Positions 25,301 to 38,019 of a DNA stretch of 64,000 nt are shown here, piece by piece. Within the stretch, counting starts at the first letter, position 1, and each line of letters begins with the position of its first letter. The stretch spans positions 12,781,722 to 12,845,721 of the forward strand of contig OZ037766.1 in the NCBI GenBank assembly GCA_964035545.1. Direction: 5' to 3'. The notes beneath the pieces were generated by a model. The model did not search any database. It saw nothing but the letters and a program-made list of their open reading frames with translations, and was not told the DNA's origin. The translations under genes were made by a program, and so were the position numbers. Source of the stretch: Bugula neritina. Taxonomy: Eukaryota; Bryozoa; Gymnolaemata; Cheilostomatida; Bugulidae.

Positions 25301-28300
25301 TTTCATTATTTATAAGCCATAGTTTATGTAATAAAGTATTATTCTTATACACATCACTGCAGTTATTATTGAAAATCAGTGCCCGTACTTGAAACTTATT
25401 AGCCTATGATTAATGCAAATCAAATTTTTTAAGTTTATTATTTAAAAGCTTCACCTATTTCTGCTGAGTTGGTTTCATCTGCGTGAACATTCACACAATT
25501 TATATGGTTATGTTTTTAAAAATGATGTCTTTTGAGTTTCAACTGATAAAACAAATTTGACAAGGCTAGGTTTTACCAAAGGTATACTTTTTCGAATTTA
25601 TGCTCAAATTTTACTGGACATAGAGCTGTTAGCCTGAATGCAGAAGTTTGCAACTTAAATAAATTTTTTTGGTGTAGTCAGATAGATGTACTAAGTATAA
25701 TATCAAGGTACAAATAGACATCCATGAAACATGTTCAATATGCATTTTCTATTGAGTTTTAATTACCATTACATCCTACAAAGCAGTAAAGTTTGAAATT
25801 CACATATAATGGGATTTTAGACTTCCGCTCTCAGATATCCAAACTTAATGAAAAGGATAATAAACACACATCCACAATAAAGGAATTGGAGTTGGAGGTA
25901 AGTCAATAAATCTTATCTATACCTGGCATGCATTTTCTTTTGCCATGCTGTGATGAACGTATTCAGCTGGATCAAATGAAGCTTTAGTTAGGTTCGTCAT
26001 GTGCTGCACAAAATGTTGAGATTGGCCCACAACCTGTAAGTTTAACGCAAGCTTCTTAACCATGAAGTACAACCGTAAGGGAAGGGCAGATTGGAACTTT
26101 CTTCTAGCAGCAGCATAGCTTGAACAGCTTTCCCTAAAATTTGTGCGCAAACGGAATTAAATATGTTCCTGAATCGTAAGCCAGTTATGGTCTACATATC
26201 TGTATTGAGTTGTATATCAAAATGATAACAAATTCATGAGATTTTTGTGCTGAGTGTGCTTTACATTAATCTGTAAAATCTAGAAGTTGCCCTACAAATT
26301 AGAATTATAGTCCAGTGCACTGTGAAACTGTATCCTCCCCTATCAAATATAAATGTATTTCTCTGAACTAGTATGTATACTTTCATTCCTTAATTGCTAT
26401 TGCTGCTTTACATAACGAAATTTGATTTAATGCTCATAATACTTTTACTTTGGAAATTCCTCAAGTATTGTATATTCGCTAAAAAATAAGCAGAGTGTCA
26501 AGCAAAGCTTATTTTCTCGTTCAAAGTTTAGAGCCTTTAAAAAGCTCGCACGTGGAGTGACTTATCAAAACTATGTTAATGGAAATTAGTTTTAAATTTT
26601 ATTGCTACCTACAATCGAGAGATTTTTATTTTTCAAGATTAAACATCAGTCGAGCCGAATCTATACCCATCATTGCGTTATGTGCATTCAGCTATTTAGT
26701 TAACACGAAAAGTTGTTGGATATATAAAGTAGTTTTTTTTCGTCAGGTGCGTGCAGTAAGTAGGGGGTTACAAGAATCTGATAGGAGTAAAGAGGAAGCA
26801 GAAAAAGGTCTGGCGGAGATGAGAAAGAAGAAGGAGTTAGCTGAGTTTGAGTTGCTGGAGAAGACATGTCAGCTGGAGACGGCTCAGTCTGAGTCGGAGC
26901 AGCTCAGTCAGCAGATAGCTCATAGGTAGATCTATATTTTGTTGTGGCAGAATTGGGTTTTAGGAGGTTTTGGTTTTTAAATTCCATGAAATACTTTCAA
27001 ATAACATATCTTGTCAAAAGGAATATTATGGCTAAGCTTCTATTTTGATTTAACAAGACTATAAAATTCTGAGTCTAACTGATTAGTCATCATGGTCTGA
27101 TAAACTGAAGTTGTTTAAATTATCAGCAAGATATTTTGTCAAATGCAACTGCAGATGCCCTGATTTGCAGTTTATCCTTGCTATTTGTAGCACCATTTTA
27201 TTTGCTGCTGGGGTTTTCTCTGTATAACTTGTATAATGTATTCCGTTGGCTGACCTTTTGTGTTACTCTTATCAGTTTGTTGTAAGAATACTATTGTTGT
27301 TGCTTGTTTCTAGAACAGAGGAGTACGACGCTCTGGTCCTCGAGATGGACCAGCTGAAGGAGACCTTGCATAGCTTACAGAATAGCAATAGCACACAGGA
27401 ATTAGAAACTAAATGTGATTCCTTGACTGATAAAATGAAGAAACTACAAGTAGGTCTCTTCTCCATGTGGCACTTCACTGCATTCAGAAATCACCTCTAG
27501 TTTCAACTCCCTTTGGTTTATTGGCAACATTTGAAATTCGCTTTTTCTATAAGATGTTACATTTCTAATTTTTCATACAGCATGATATACTAGAGCTATG
27601 CAGTTTTATGCTTATCCGTCGAGCTTGAAAATGAATCTCTTACCATTGCTATTGCTATTCCTCTGTATGTGGATGATACTTGCTAGAAAAGCAGCAAATA
27701 TTTTATTTTAAAACAGGATCAGTTGAGACGTAGAAGCGTGGAGTGGAAAGGAGATCTTGGAACTGTTCAGACTCAGTTGATGACCTTGAAGAGAGAGCTG
27801 GAGAGAGTGAAAAGAGATAAAGATAAGCTGAACAAAGACAATGCGGACCACCAAGTTGAACTTGTAGAACTTAGAAAGAAGCACGCCGCTAAATCAGATG
27901 AACTTGAGAGCATAAAAGAGCAATTGTCTCAACTTGAAACTAATTATCAGGTAATAAGTGTTCTAATCATGGTACATTCAGACTCAGTTTTTTGAACTTG
28001 ACCTTAAATATTCATGCTGGGCATTTATATCACTGCTGAAAGTACAGCTTACCTTCTCACTTACTGCTACTAATCAGCTTACATCAACAAATTACGTCGT
28101 TTTTGTTATCAGAAATACCTCTTATACAATTTGAGACATACACCTTGTCTTTTACTCACTTGACAGTTGAAATAATACTAGCCAGTTTCTGGTATTACAT
28201 ACGCAAGTAGCTTAGTTGGACAATGTGATGGGAACTTGAATATTATATAGCAAGTTGCTAGTTGATAATTTACAAAATATACTTAGTAAACCACAAGTTT

Positions 28301-31300
28301 AGCACAATGTGTGTAATGCTAGACTATCACCTCTACCCACTAGACTACAGATCCCCCATTGAACATCCTTGAATATTATTTTCTCACAAACAATACCTAC
28401 AATGATTGTTCTCATATCTATTAAACGCTGCAACTTGCTTTTTAACATGTCAATAACAGCTGATATATAACCTACTGTGTTGTCAGTGAATAGCAGTTAG
28501 TAGTTTAAACGACCTCTTTGCTTCAAGTCTGCAAGCTGTTTGTTTTTCGTGTAGGAAAAAGAGAAAAATTTAAGTACAGTCACTTCAAAAGCAGTTCAAC
28601 TTGAATCGGAATTGGCTGAGGAAAAGTCACTCAAACTGGAACTTGAGTTGGAGAAGCAAAACCTAAGAGATCTGTTGAGAACGTCGGAAAACCAGGCCTC
28701 CTCTTTGGAGTCCACTGTTTATCGTCTCAGGAAGGAAGTTAGTGAAAACATTAAACTTGTTTTAGTATTATGTATGCATTTTGTAGTATTAGGCTTGAGT
28801 TAATATGAATAAGTGATGGTTTTTATCTAATTTTGGGTTTGTATCACAGAAAGTGGGGCGAAATTCTAATTTATTGTCTGGGCTTCTCAAATGATTGTAA
28901 TTTGTTTTACAACTGTCTTTATTTCTCAGAAATTTAAATAGCTTTGCTATATTTGAAATTAAAATAAGTTTCCTATAGTCATGATAATTCAATGTCAAGA
29001 TGTTGAAGCACAAATTGATAAGCTTTAGATACTTTTGCAGTTGTCTGCTCCTGAAAATAGTAATGCTCTGTTCAATTGCGCTCTAGTTCTTCATTTGACT
29101 GATAACTTATACTTCATTAATTAGTTTTATCTTTTTCTAGATTTCCAAGTTAGAAAAATCAGACCTCCACTCTAAAGAAAACCAGGAGCTGAAAGGTAAT
29201 GCAATACCTCTCAAGAGGCCCTACATGGTAGGGAGTGCTGGCACTGTGAGCAACGTTTTCACACTGACATATAAAGCTATATAATAGCATTACACCTCTG
29301 CTATAACTTAGTGGCACTGTATCAGCACATTTAATAAAAAAGCTCTCACAGGTTTATAGTCACCATTCTTGTGAGAACCCCTGATGGTGAAAGTTTTTAA
29401 AAGCGAGCGAATGACTTATGCACATGTGGCACAGGAGCAATTACATCTGGATGCCCTTCCTAACATCACCAATGACCTTTACTGGGCAACGTAGCATCAC
29501 ATTTACTACTCTTTAAGTTATACTTTTTATTCTTACTGTTGATTTTTCAACAGATGAGTTGGCGAGTTTGCAAGTTAGTTTAAAAGAAAGTGAAACGAGA
29601 TGCCAGAAGTTTTCTGCCCTTGAATCAAAGCTGAAAGAGACTAATGAAAAGATGGGGAACCAAACACTGTTACACCAGTCAGCTACTTCAACGTACGGCT
29701 TGTTTACTAACTTTCTTCTTACACTCAGTTGGTGTTTTAATCTGCCAACCTTGATTCTCTTTGCTCATTTAGCCTACTGCTATTTTTAATAATTCCTTTG
29801 ATAGGCCTGACTCTTAATTATATCTAAGTGCTAATATGAAGGCCTAGTTGACACTAACTGTTGGTAAACTACTAGGAATCTCCTTTCCAGGCCCCGGTAT
29901 TTGGTCTAAAGCAGTTAATAATGTTTAAACAATTGTGGTAATCTAGCTGCTTTTAATTCTCATATAATAGGCCAACTAAGTATCCAGGTCAAGTGTTTGG
30001 GTCAGTCTTTCGCAAAAACAAATGCTTGCAACTTGCTAGAGCAAAGACATTGATTTATTTTCTTTTCACTTCTGGTCAACAAAATGATATTCTGTTGCTT
30101 GGATTATTTCATAGTTTTGTCTAATCAGTAAAATTAATTGTGGCAGTGCACAATGTAGTGAGGTTGGGTAAGATTTTTTGATTGTATTTGTTTATAAGTT
30201 AATTGAGTTATTTTAAAGAATGTGGGTGTAGATATAGTTCACTATAAATACAACATATTGCTCAATAGAAATGTATCCTGAACAATTTTATCACTTGCGT
30301 TTCGTTTTAACCACAAATTACAATTAGTTTATTCTTCTCATGGAAATTTACTTTGCAACATTTCGCTCAACTTTCAAATTATTTTAACTTTATAAAGCAA
30401 GATAAAAAGTTTCTTATCATTTAAAATAGCCACCTTTTAATTTCTTAGGACATTTTGCTAGTCAAATATAAATTATTGTATTGTGGTGTAATTTGTAATT
30501 TGCTTTAGGCAAAAGTACTGTTGATAAAACACACATACTGCGAGCGATTGCACACACACACGCGCGCGCACACACACACACTTTGCAATATATATTGTTG
30601 ATTTAAACACGTTTGTTATATATAGTATAATGTTAATATTTTTTTCAATAGGATTCAGAAGCTCACCGAGGAAAATGAAAAGTTAAGAATTAAGGTGGAC
30701 TATTCAAAGCTGGTAACTACCACTGTATTTATCATCATATGTTATATAAATGAATATTAGGTTGTAAATGTTTTTTATGTATCAATGGAAAGTTCATGTA
30801 AATGCTTTTGGACCAGTTTTGATGTAACTAAAACTATTATACTGTATTTCACCAGGTTGATACGAAGATTGGCCCATTTTACGACTTCCCACCAAATTTC
30901 AAAGGTGTAGGCTTTTTTCTCAAACTGTCCAACTTGTATATTGTTGTAACATGTTTCCTTTAGGTTGATACTTTGAAGAAAGAAGTTTCTGAGTTGAAAG
31001 AGAATGTGTCTATTAAAGAAAACAAAGCTGCCAGTTTACAGGTGATACTCGATGCCAGGCAGTCCGAGTGGGAAAGGAAAGATGGTTCTTTAGAAATTTT
31101 GAAGCAGAAGGTAAAGTATTAAATAACTAGTACAGATTTACACTTGTATATATTATTTTATATTCTATATATTTGCTACAGTATTGCAGCTCATACTTTA
31201 CTGACGTGATAAATTTTCTCTATAAATGTCTAGTTTTAGTATGCCATAGCGTCTTTTACGAATTCATGAATCTTCACTTCAAGGCATATCTGTAGTCGAT

Positions 31301-34300
31301 ACTAGTTACCGTTATACAATATCATATATCAAATTGAAAACACATTATCATCTCTAGATTCAAGAAGCAGATGAAAAGAACGTTAAGTTGCAAGAACACC
31401 TGGATGATGCTAGAACAGAATTACAGGTAAGCCTGTTACTCTTTTTATTTCACAATTGTTCACAATTCTCACGGTTTCTGTCAGCTGAAACGAACACAAC
31501 TTGGTTTGCAAATCTGTATTTAAAGCTTTCAGTATGGCAACAAATTAAAAATTATGGCATCGATGAATTTAAAAGGTACTTTCACTCTTTCTCACATGCG
31601 AACGCCTACGCGTGCGCACATTTCTATTGTATCCGTTCTCTGCATACCTTTTCTTATGTTTCTATTATATTGTCTCGTGTTTCATATAGTTCATGTCATT
31701 CTATGAAAATTATAGAGAGTCAATGAAAAGCTTGCCAGTTTATCTCAAGAGACTACCAGCGTGTCACAGAAAGAGGAAGTTATCCAGCAGTTGAAAGACG
31801 CCATTTGCGAACAAGAGTCAACTGCTAAAATACAAGACGAGGTTGCGTACTATTTAATTGCTTTCTTAAGGCTGTTGAAAAAATGTAAGCAAGTTCCAAG
31901 CAGTATATTTATAATATTTGCAGTTAAATTTTCTTCTAGAACTCATAACTTGCTGTGTTTAGGTTGTGAGGTCCAAGGAGGAGGAAATCGTTAAGTTGAA
32001 TACCGATATTTGTGAATGGCAAGAAAAGTGGCAGAGTTTGGATACTTTAGAACAAAAGAAACAGTCTCTAGAGTTGAAGTTGAGTTCTGTTGTCGAGGAA
32101 AAAGATGGCCTCTTGGTAAGTAGCTTCACTAGCAACCTAAATTTTATTATTATTTTCAATTCTTTTTACTAAAAAAACTCACAAGTTTATAGTTGCCATC
32201 CCTGTGTGAAACCCCTGATGGAGGGGGTTTTTTGTTAAATCGGGCTAAGGAGTTATTCAAATGAGGCACAGGAGCAATTATGACCGGATGCTCTTCCTAA
32301 CATCACCAATGGCCTTTGTCCTGGGCTTGAACCCACGACTTCATGCTTATGAAGCAAACACTCTACCCCCTAGACTATGGCTGCTCTCTTAATTCTTTTC
32401 ACTAGCAAATTGCTAATTCTCATTTTTGAGACATTTTTCACAACAAATATGTTTTAGATCAGAAGTAATATAAGTAATATATATGCCATGCAGATGGTAT
32501 ATTTTTAACTATTGACTATTTCCTGTTAGATCCTTTGCTATTCATCATCAACAAAGATTGGTATTTCACCTGTTGTGCCTATAATGTAACCACTTTTGTT
32601 GGGTTTTACCAAATTTCTTTCTTGCAAGTGTTGTTATAATGTCACTGGTTGATACAGAAACTGTTCAAAGCTCTTTCCATTGTTATATAATTATAGAAAT
32701 CCAGCTCTCAAATGATGGAGGACATAGAAAGTCTTAACCAAAAATCGTCAAACTTTGAAGCACAAATAGCCAAGTTAGAACAGGTGTGTTTATTAATACC
32801 TAATGTAATGGCAGTGAGTGCTAATACTTGCCTAATTTAATATAATATGCCACCAATATTTATAAATGCCTTGGATTTTTTCCCCATGTTTTGTGAAGTA
32901 GTTTTTTTCTTGAGCAGCTATTCACAGTGCTTTATTTAACATTCTTTTCTTGCTCCTTAGCCATTGGCTTGCCAGGCTTTTCTAAGATAGCTAAACATCG
33001 AAAGCTGTTATGTATAACTTGAATTTGAAGATTCAATAATTTCGTTTGGTTTCCTAAATAAAGGTACTTGGTTGTTTTACATGCATAAGCATTGTATCAA
33101 AGCCATGCAGTATTTGTGTGCCTATGGCATATCTCTATGTATGAAATATGAACTGATAATAGGCTTTGTAAAACATTTTATTCTGTTTACGTAAGTGAGG
33201 TGCAATGCAAATTCTTTGATGCATCTTCATGATTAGTATAACTTTGTGTTTAGTACTTCATTGAGTAGAGACTTTAAATATATACGATCTCACAACACAT
33301 ACGTATATAGTTAACAGTCTTTGCTTTTTCCTTTCAATTTATCTCTGTTGGTGCGTTTTGAGGTAATTTGGTGTGTTTTGGAAACTAGATAAAAAGCAAG
33401 TAATAATATAAGAGCTCCAACTGCAGAGACCAGAGTTAACTGAGCTTATTTGCCGCTTATGTGTTGTTAATTTCTGAAATTCTAATTTTAAATAATATTT
33501 TAGAGACGTTTTCCTAATATTTTGCATATATTGTATTTAAAAACTTGCTGTTGCCTTTCTGTGTATACTTGTAGGCAACATATGTATACTTGTAGGTAAC
33601 ATGTATGGTAGCCTAACCATTGTGTTATACTATGTATCTAAGATTACACATGTGTAATCTTACAATGTATTGTAACTGGTAACTGCAAACTGTGGTTTAT
33701 GTTGTTACAGAAAATATCTAAATTGGACGAAATAATTACTAGAAAGGACAAAATCATTTTGCAATTAGAGCAAAAGTTGCGTCAAAATGAATCCATAATG
33801 CAAGATATGATGATGGAGCCATATGGTGGTCGTCAGACTCGAACACAAATGGCAGCCACCAAGAAAGTTGAGGTGAGTGTCCACCAACAGTTGCAGCAGA
33901 GTCGAATTTTCAGTCATTGTTTGTGTACCGTGTCATTGAAAATCGCTTTCAGGTTGCTCATTATAACTGGGGTTGTACTAGCTTCTCATTTTATTTACTG
34001 AACACATATATGTTTTCCTGGCAAACAGCTACTCGAGAAAAAACTGAAGGAGGTGGAAGATGCATATGAGCAAGTTCTGAAAGAGAAGGAAGAACAGGTG
34101 AAGGAATCGACTCTGAGTTCTCAAAAGAAACTCAAACGCTCAGCTAACAAATCACCAATTCGAGTTAGTGATCGATTTAAGGTTCGTAATGACAGTCTAG
34201 ACTCTAGACACATGATACATTAAAATATTAGGTACAGAATGACAAAACTTATGACTAATAATTTGATACTCGTCATCTAAACTGTTTGGCAACCATGCAT

Positions 34301-36680
34301 GATAACCAAAGAATAAGGAAATGTTTTCAATTATCTTAATCGAAATACAAGTGTTCTTGTTTTGTAAATGCAAATGGTAAACTTGAATTTGCATAATAGT
34401 TTAATCTAATTACGATTATTTTTTGTTATCAACTAATTAAATACAATAAGATCTTTCCTAACACAAACTTTGAATAATAATGAAGAAGTATATTTTGTTA
34501 GGAACCAAAGTTCTGCAATGACAAAGAGCTGTCTGCCTCTACTCTAGAGCTCGACGTCACACCAATGTCATCTAGTAAAAAGAACCAACAAGCTGTTGTA
34601 AGTACTCAATCTGCATAGCTGAGTACCACAAGTGATTTTGACTTTAGCGTTAATCAATCAATTATTGTCATTACTTGATCTCAATAATATCTGTTATTAG
34701 TTGAATAGCTCTTGCTAGAGGCCCAGGGAATTTGAATTTGTCCAATAGGGATAGATCATGTTTTTGTGGAAAAAGTATATTAGAACACGCTTTTCAAGGT
34801 TTGAAAATTTGATAATATGTCAATGTGCAACTATAGATTAGCGTTTAGCTTAGAATTTTGAGTTTGAAAACTTTAAAAACTACAACTTAGCTTTGATTTA
34901 TAGTCTCCGTCAAATTTTTTAATTATATTGGTTATTCTGCAAAATGACAAAGAATAATAATTGTTGACTGAGATCGGTGCTCTAAAGAATAAATGTGTAT
35001 CTGTATGAGTGAGTCATAGCTACCACCTGACCATTTGTAAACGTGAGCTAGTTGGTAATTTTGTTGGAGTTACACTCTCAACCTATGTCTGCCTAAAAGC
35101 TCATACAATCAGTGGTCCCACCATAAATTTATCTCTAAATAAACATTAATCTATCTACAATTTAATTAATTTTCCTGGATACTGTAGAGGTCAAGCTCCA
35201 GGCTGAAAGCCTCCAGTCAGAAAGGAAGCACTCTGAAGCGTCTGAGAGAAATTGTTGGAAATTCAACATCTCCTTTGTCATCACCAGGTAAAAATATTTC
35301 CTACGGTTATACTTTTAAGCATAATATAGTGTAGATGAAATGCTTGCTGTTTGTTTGCTATCCACCTATACATTTTTCTGGCATGGACTATTTGCATCTG
35401 TTTGAGATAAGCAGGTGGCTATTCTCAATGATACTGACCATTCATTAAGGTAGTTGCAGGTGTTTTTCTCATTAGAAAAAAAGTTGTAAATGGTCAAAAT
35501 AAACCAGCTGGCTCTCAACTCTTTTTGATTCATTTCTTAAGTATTATATTGTTTTATTTATCACCTTAACCCCCTACCGTCTTTCATACATTGCAAATCC
35601 AATTATATGTTTTCGCATAATGTATAATTTGCTTGGCATATACTCATTTATACCAGTTTTGCTACTTATAATTGGCCTATAATTACAGCAACACATAATA
35701 GGATATATAGTTAAGCTCTTGCAAGTCATTATGAAAGAGAAAGACGTTTTGCTTAAATTTTCTCACTCATTAGTTAAAGACAACTGCTTTATAAATTATT
35801 TTAAGTGTCTTGTTTAAATTCAGGAATTTTGTAATTGTCAAAGCTCAACTTTTTAATTTTGCAGTTTTCTCTGAGTCTTCACCAGAGAACGATGGTATAT
35901 ATAGTATTTATTATTTTTTCTCTTTTAATCTAATTATGATTGTTTCTATTTCACTCACTGGTTCCTTCCTAACATTCAGTCTTGGTGATTCCTTTTAATG
36001 TTTCAATTATAATATTTTGTATTTACTTTGACTTTGCATTTATGTGATGTTGATAGTTTTTACCATTCACATTTCAAATTGATATTGAAATCACTGCAAG
36101 TTATTTATCTGCTTGCAGCTAAAAAGATTCTGCAGGTAAAGATCACACCTTTACAGAAGTCATCTGATTCAGAAGAGAAAGTCCGCTCGAAGAGGCGGAG
36201 GAAGTTATACAAACCAGATGAGAACACACTGACTGCTGACTCCACACCTAAAGATGCAAGTTTTATACTGTCAGCAATTTGTGTGTTTTCATACAACTAT
36301 AAGTTAGCATAGATACTAATGATAAGGAAGAGTGTGACTTATTTCTTTGTTTTCATAACTTACAATTTAAAACATGCATAGAAGTTGTGTGCCCTTAAAC
36401 TTTCTGCTTCTTAGTTACAGTCGTGTGTCTTTGCGTTCAAACTCTAAGCACTCTTGTATACATATCATTGACTATTTTGATACCATCAGTTAGTATGATG
36501 TTTAAGGTCAAAATTTAATAATCAAATTGTTGCTAACTGAATTTCTTTTGATTGCCCACTCTTGTTTCTTTCAACATATTTAATTTCACTGTTTTGCAGG
36601 TGGCCAAGAAAAAATCACAGACTTCTGCAACAAATGTGCATGACATTGTATGCCGCAATATGAAAAGCCGACGATTTTAA
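16392..36680 (+). CDS. KIF20: Kinesin-6 family motor, KIF20-like (long form, 1,523 residues)
   Basis: Mitotic kinesin-6, expected at the central spindle and in cytokinesis. Exons: 16392-16619, 17116-17371, 17468-17649, 18173-18257, 18628-18831, 19355-19538, 19803-19949, 20655-20815, 21110-21226, 22106-22156, 22800-22977, 23203-23335, 23472-23535, 24166-24272, 24375-24444, 25821-25897, 26747-26925, 27314-27449, 27717-27950, 28555-28737, 29141-29195, 29554-29692, 30652-30712, 30964-31110, 31358-31426, 31716-31841, 31963-32115, 32697-32783, 33711-33872, 34029-34181, 34502-34597, 35188-35287, 35865-35894, 36119-36255, 36600-36680. All join in phase. The motor spans about residues 56-482: P-loop GVTNSGKT (near 150), NEKSSRSH (near 350), DLAGSER (near 385). 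A long charged coiled coil follows, then a basic tail with KRRRKLYKPD. The last intron is read with a GC donor. The length and tail resemble KIF20B, while KIF20A is shorter, so paralogue identity is left open. Confidence 0.92.
24558..24946 (+). CDS. KIF20: Alternative terminal exon of the kinesin-6 gene (short form, 851 residues)
   Basis: A GGCAG acceptor opens a phase-1 exon that joins exon 24375-24444 in frame and runs 129 codons to a stop at 24944-24946. The exon encodes a Ser/Lys-rich tail with LLTPVKFSSKSSSF, a nuclear-localisation-like TKKRKAATKKRP and a basic end RSRLRKK. An AATAAA overlaps the stop (24942-24947), so a transcript could end here. Skipping it joins 24444 to 25821 in the same phase and gives the long form. 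The 851-residue product is close to KIF20A in size. Two genes in tandem are less likely, because no second motor or start precedes 25821. Confidence 0.75.
24947..26746. other. Introns after the short-form exon, with one small exon
   Basis: Non-coding except exon 25821-25897 of the long kinesin form. I see no other gene or repeat I can name. Confidence 0.5.
28290..28362 (-). repeat. Truncated SINE head in a kinesin intron
   Basis: On the - strand it has TGTAGTCTAGTGGGTAGAGG, a box-A-like motif very close to the head of the copy at 32169-32392. The body is missing. Confidence 0.55.
29338..29495 (-). repeat. SINE-like copy in a kinesin intron
   Basis: Shares with 32169-32392 the blocks ACAGGTTTATAGT, ACCCCTGATGG, GGCACAGGAGCAATTA and CCTTCCTAACATCACCAATG, in the same order. 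Its tRNA-like head is missing (5'-truncated relative to its own strand). Confidence 0.8.
30548..30585. repeat. CA/CG microsatellite
   Basis: Alternating CACACA and CGCGCG run in the intron before exon 30652-30712. The purine-pyrimidine alternation is compatible with Z-DNA. Confidence 0.9.
32169..32392 (-). repeat. Most complete SINE copy of the family
   Basis: On the - strand the head reads like a tRNA: GCCATAGTCTAGGGGGTAGA (box A region) and GTGGGTTCAAGCCC (box B). The body follows with TGTTAGGAAGAGCATCCGG. The family is a tRNA-derived, pol III-type SINE. The body block GGAAGAGCATCCGG resembles conserved central domains reported for lophotrochozoan SINEs; that is from memory and was not searched. 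Confidence 0.85.
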
Positions 36681-37059
36681 TTATTTTTTTACTGTTACAG
36701 TACTTTATAGTTTTGTCGTTTAAACTTTATAACTATATTTTACCTTTGTGATATTTATCTTTCTAATTATTTTAATTTCATTTTCATCTAAACCATACAT
36801 ATATTTTGCTGTGGAAACATTGCTTTTATAATCATATTTACAGTCAACTACAATACGTTAATTAGAAATATATTCTGGCATAATTGATTGCATTTACCTG
36901 GTCGAATTATTTTCATTTGCTAACCAACTAAAGCTGCTGTTGATAGTTGCAGGAAGCATCAGAACTTATATTGGTATTTGGAATTTCTCTCAGGTTTTGT
37001 GCTGATGGAACCAAAAGGTGATAGATTTGGTAGCATGAAAGAAATAATTCACTTCAGCA
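36681..37059. other. Spacer after the kinesin gene
   Basis: AT-rich. It should contain the kinesin 3' UTR. I see no canonical AATAAA close to the stop codon. Confidence 0.4.
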
Positions 37060-37760
37060 AAACAAACAACAAAAGCCATAAAACTTTCTTGCTCTTGGAT
37101 TATTATTCTTTTGAATATTGGTATTAACGCAGCCGTTGAGAGATACCAGATATCTTCTCCAAAACTCAACTGAAATTTTATTGTGCACGTTGCAGGACAT
37201 GGACATAATCGTGAGTAATCTAAACAAATCCGTACTGGCTAATTTGTCAGACAAACCCAGCATATGCACAATAGAAATAAAAAACTGCAAAACATTGAGG
37301 TAAAAAATTTTGGGGAAATTGCTTTACCCTCGACACCAACTAGCCTTTCTGCTTTTGAGAAAATTCCCAACATGATTAGAAACTTTGCAGGTCTGGAGAG
37401 CTGTGTGTATAGTTGAAGATTTTCTGTAAGTGGCGAAATGCTGAAAACACCTTTAATGGCCTCATAATAGGTTCTTGGTTGCAGCCATACCAATAGTACC
37501 TTTAATTAGTACAAAGGTTATATACATTAAATCCATCACTCTGGACTTCATAAAACTCAAGCAATTAATTTTGGGAGAATACAACTCTGAATTTGAACTA
37601 TGGGCCATTTAAGTATGTGGCCATACCAATCCAACTTGTTATAACATGTTATTGGATAGGTAGTGCAAAGGAATTATTATTCAATAGATATAATAAGTTT
37701 TCTGAGATGCTGCATCTAGAAGCCAGCTTACAAACAAATGAATACTGAATAGATGAAGTG
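37060..37760 (-). pseudogene. Inverted, unprocessed fragment of the ASTE1 gene
   Basis: Read on the - strand this stretch follows 42040-42860 of the ASTE1 gene: the end of intron 3, exon 4 (around 37340-37490, with ACACAGCTCTCCAGACCTGC), a shortened intron 4 ending GTACGGATTTGTTTAG, and exon 5 (around 37090-37215, with TTGAGTTTTGGAGAAGATAT). Introns are kept, so it is a DNA-level copy and not a retrocopy. It carries indels (for example the acceptor region of exon 4 is deleted) and many substitutions, so it cannot encode the domain. It lies between the kinesin and ASTE1 genes, in inverse orientation to ASTE1. Confidence 0.85.
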
Positions 37761-38019
37761 AATAATATTTAGTTCAGTTGAGAATCAGTATAGATTGAAG
37801 CAATTTTCACCTTAGCTAGCCATTACAGAAACCTTTCATCATCCACCTTTCTCCAGTATAGATTTAGAAAACACATTCAAGAGTTCAATCTAAAAACAAC
37901 TTTTTATGATGGTATTTATTACAGTTTTGACAACTCCAAATAGCTAATAAAACAGGCTCCAGCAATGCGGCATGAAACGAATAACGTTAGATGCAACACA
38001 AATCTAAGGATCATTAGGT

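Noticed and set aside
26573-26746. Upstream open extension of kinesin exon 26747
   Set aside because: It reads hydrophobic, non-coiled-coil sequence ending in a clear acceptor (TTTTTTTTCGTCAG), so it is intron.
30856-30904. Possible extra kinesin exon starting CAG|GTTGATACGAAG
   Set aside because: It mimics the start of exon 30964-31110 (GTTGATACTTTG), but has no good in-frame donor. The neighbours already join in phase without it.
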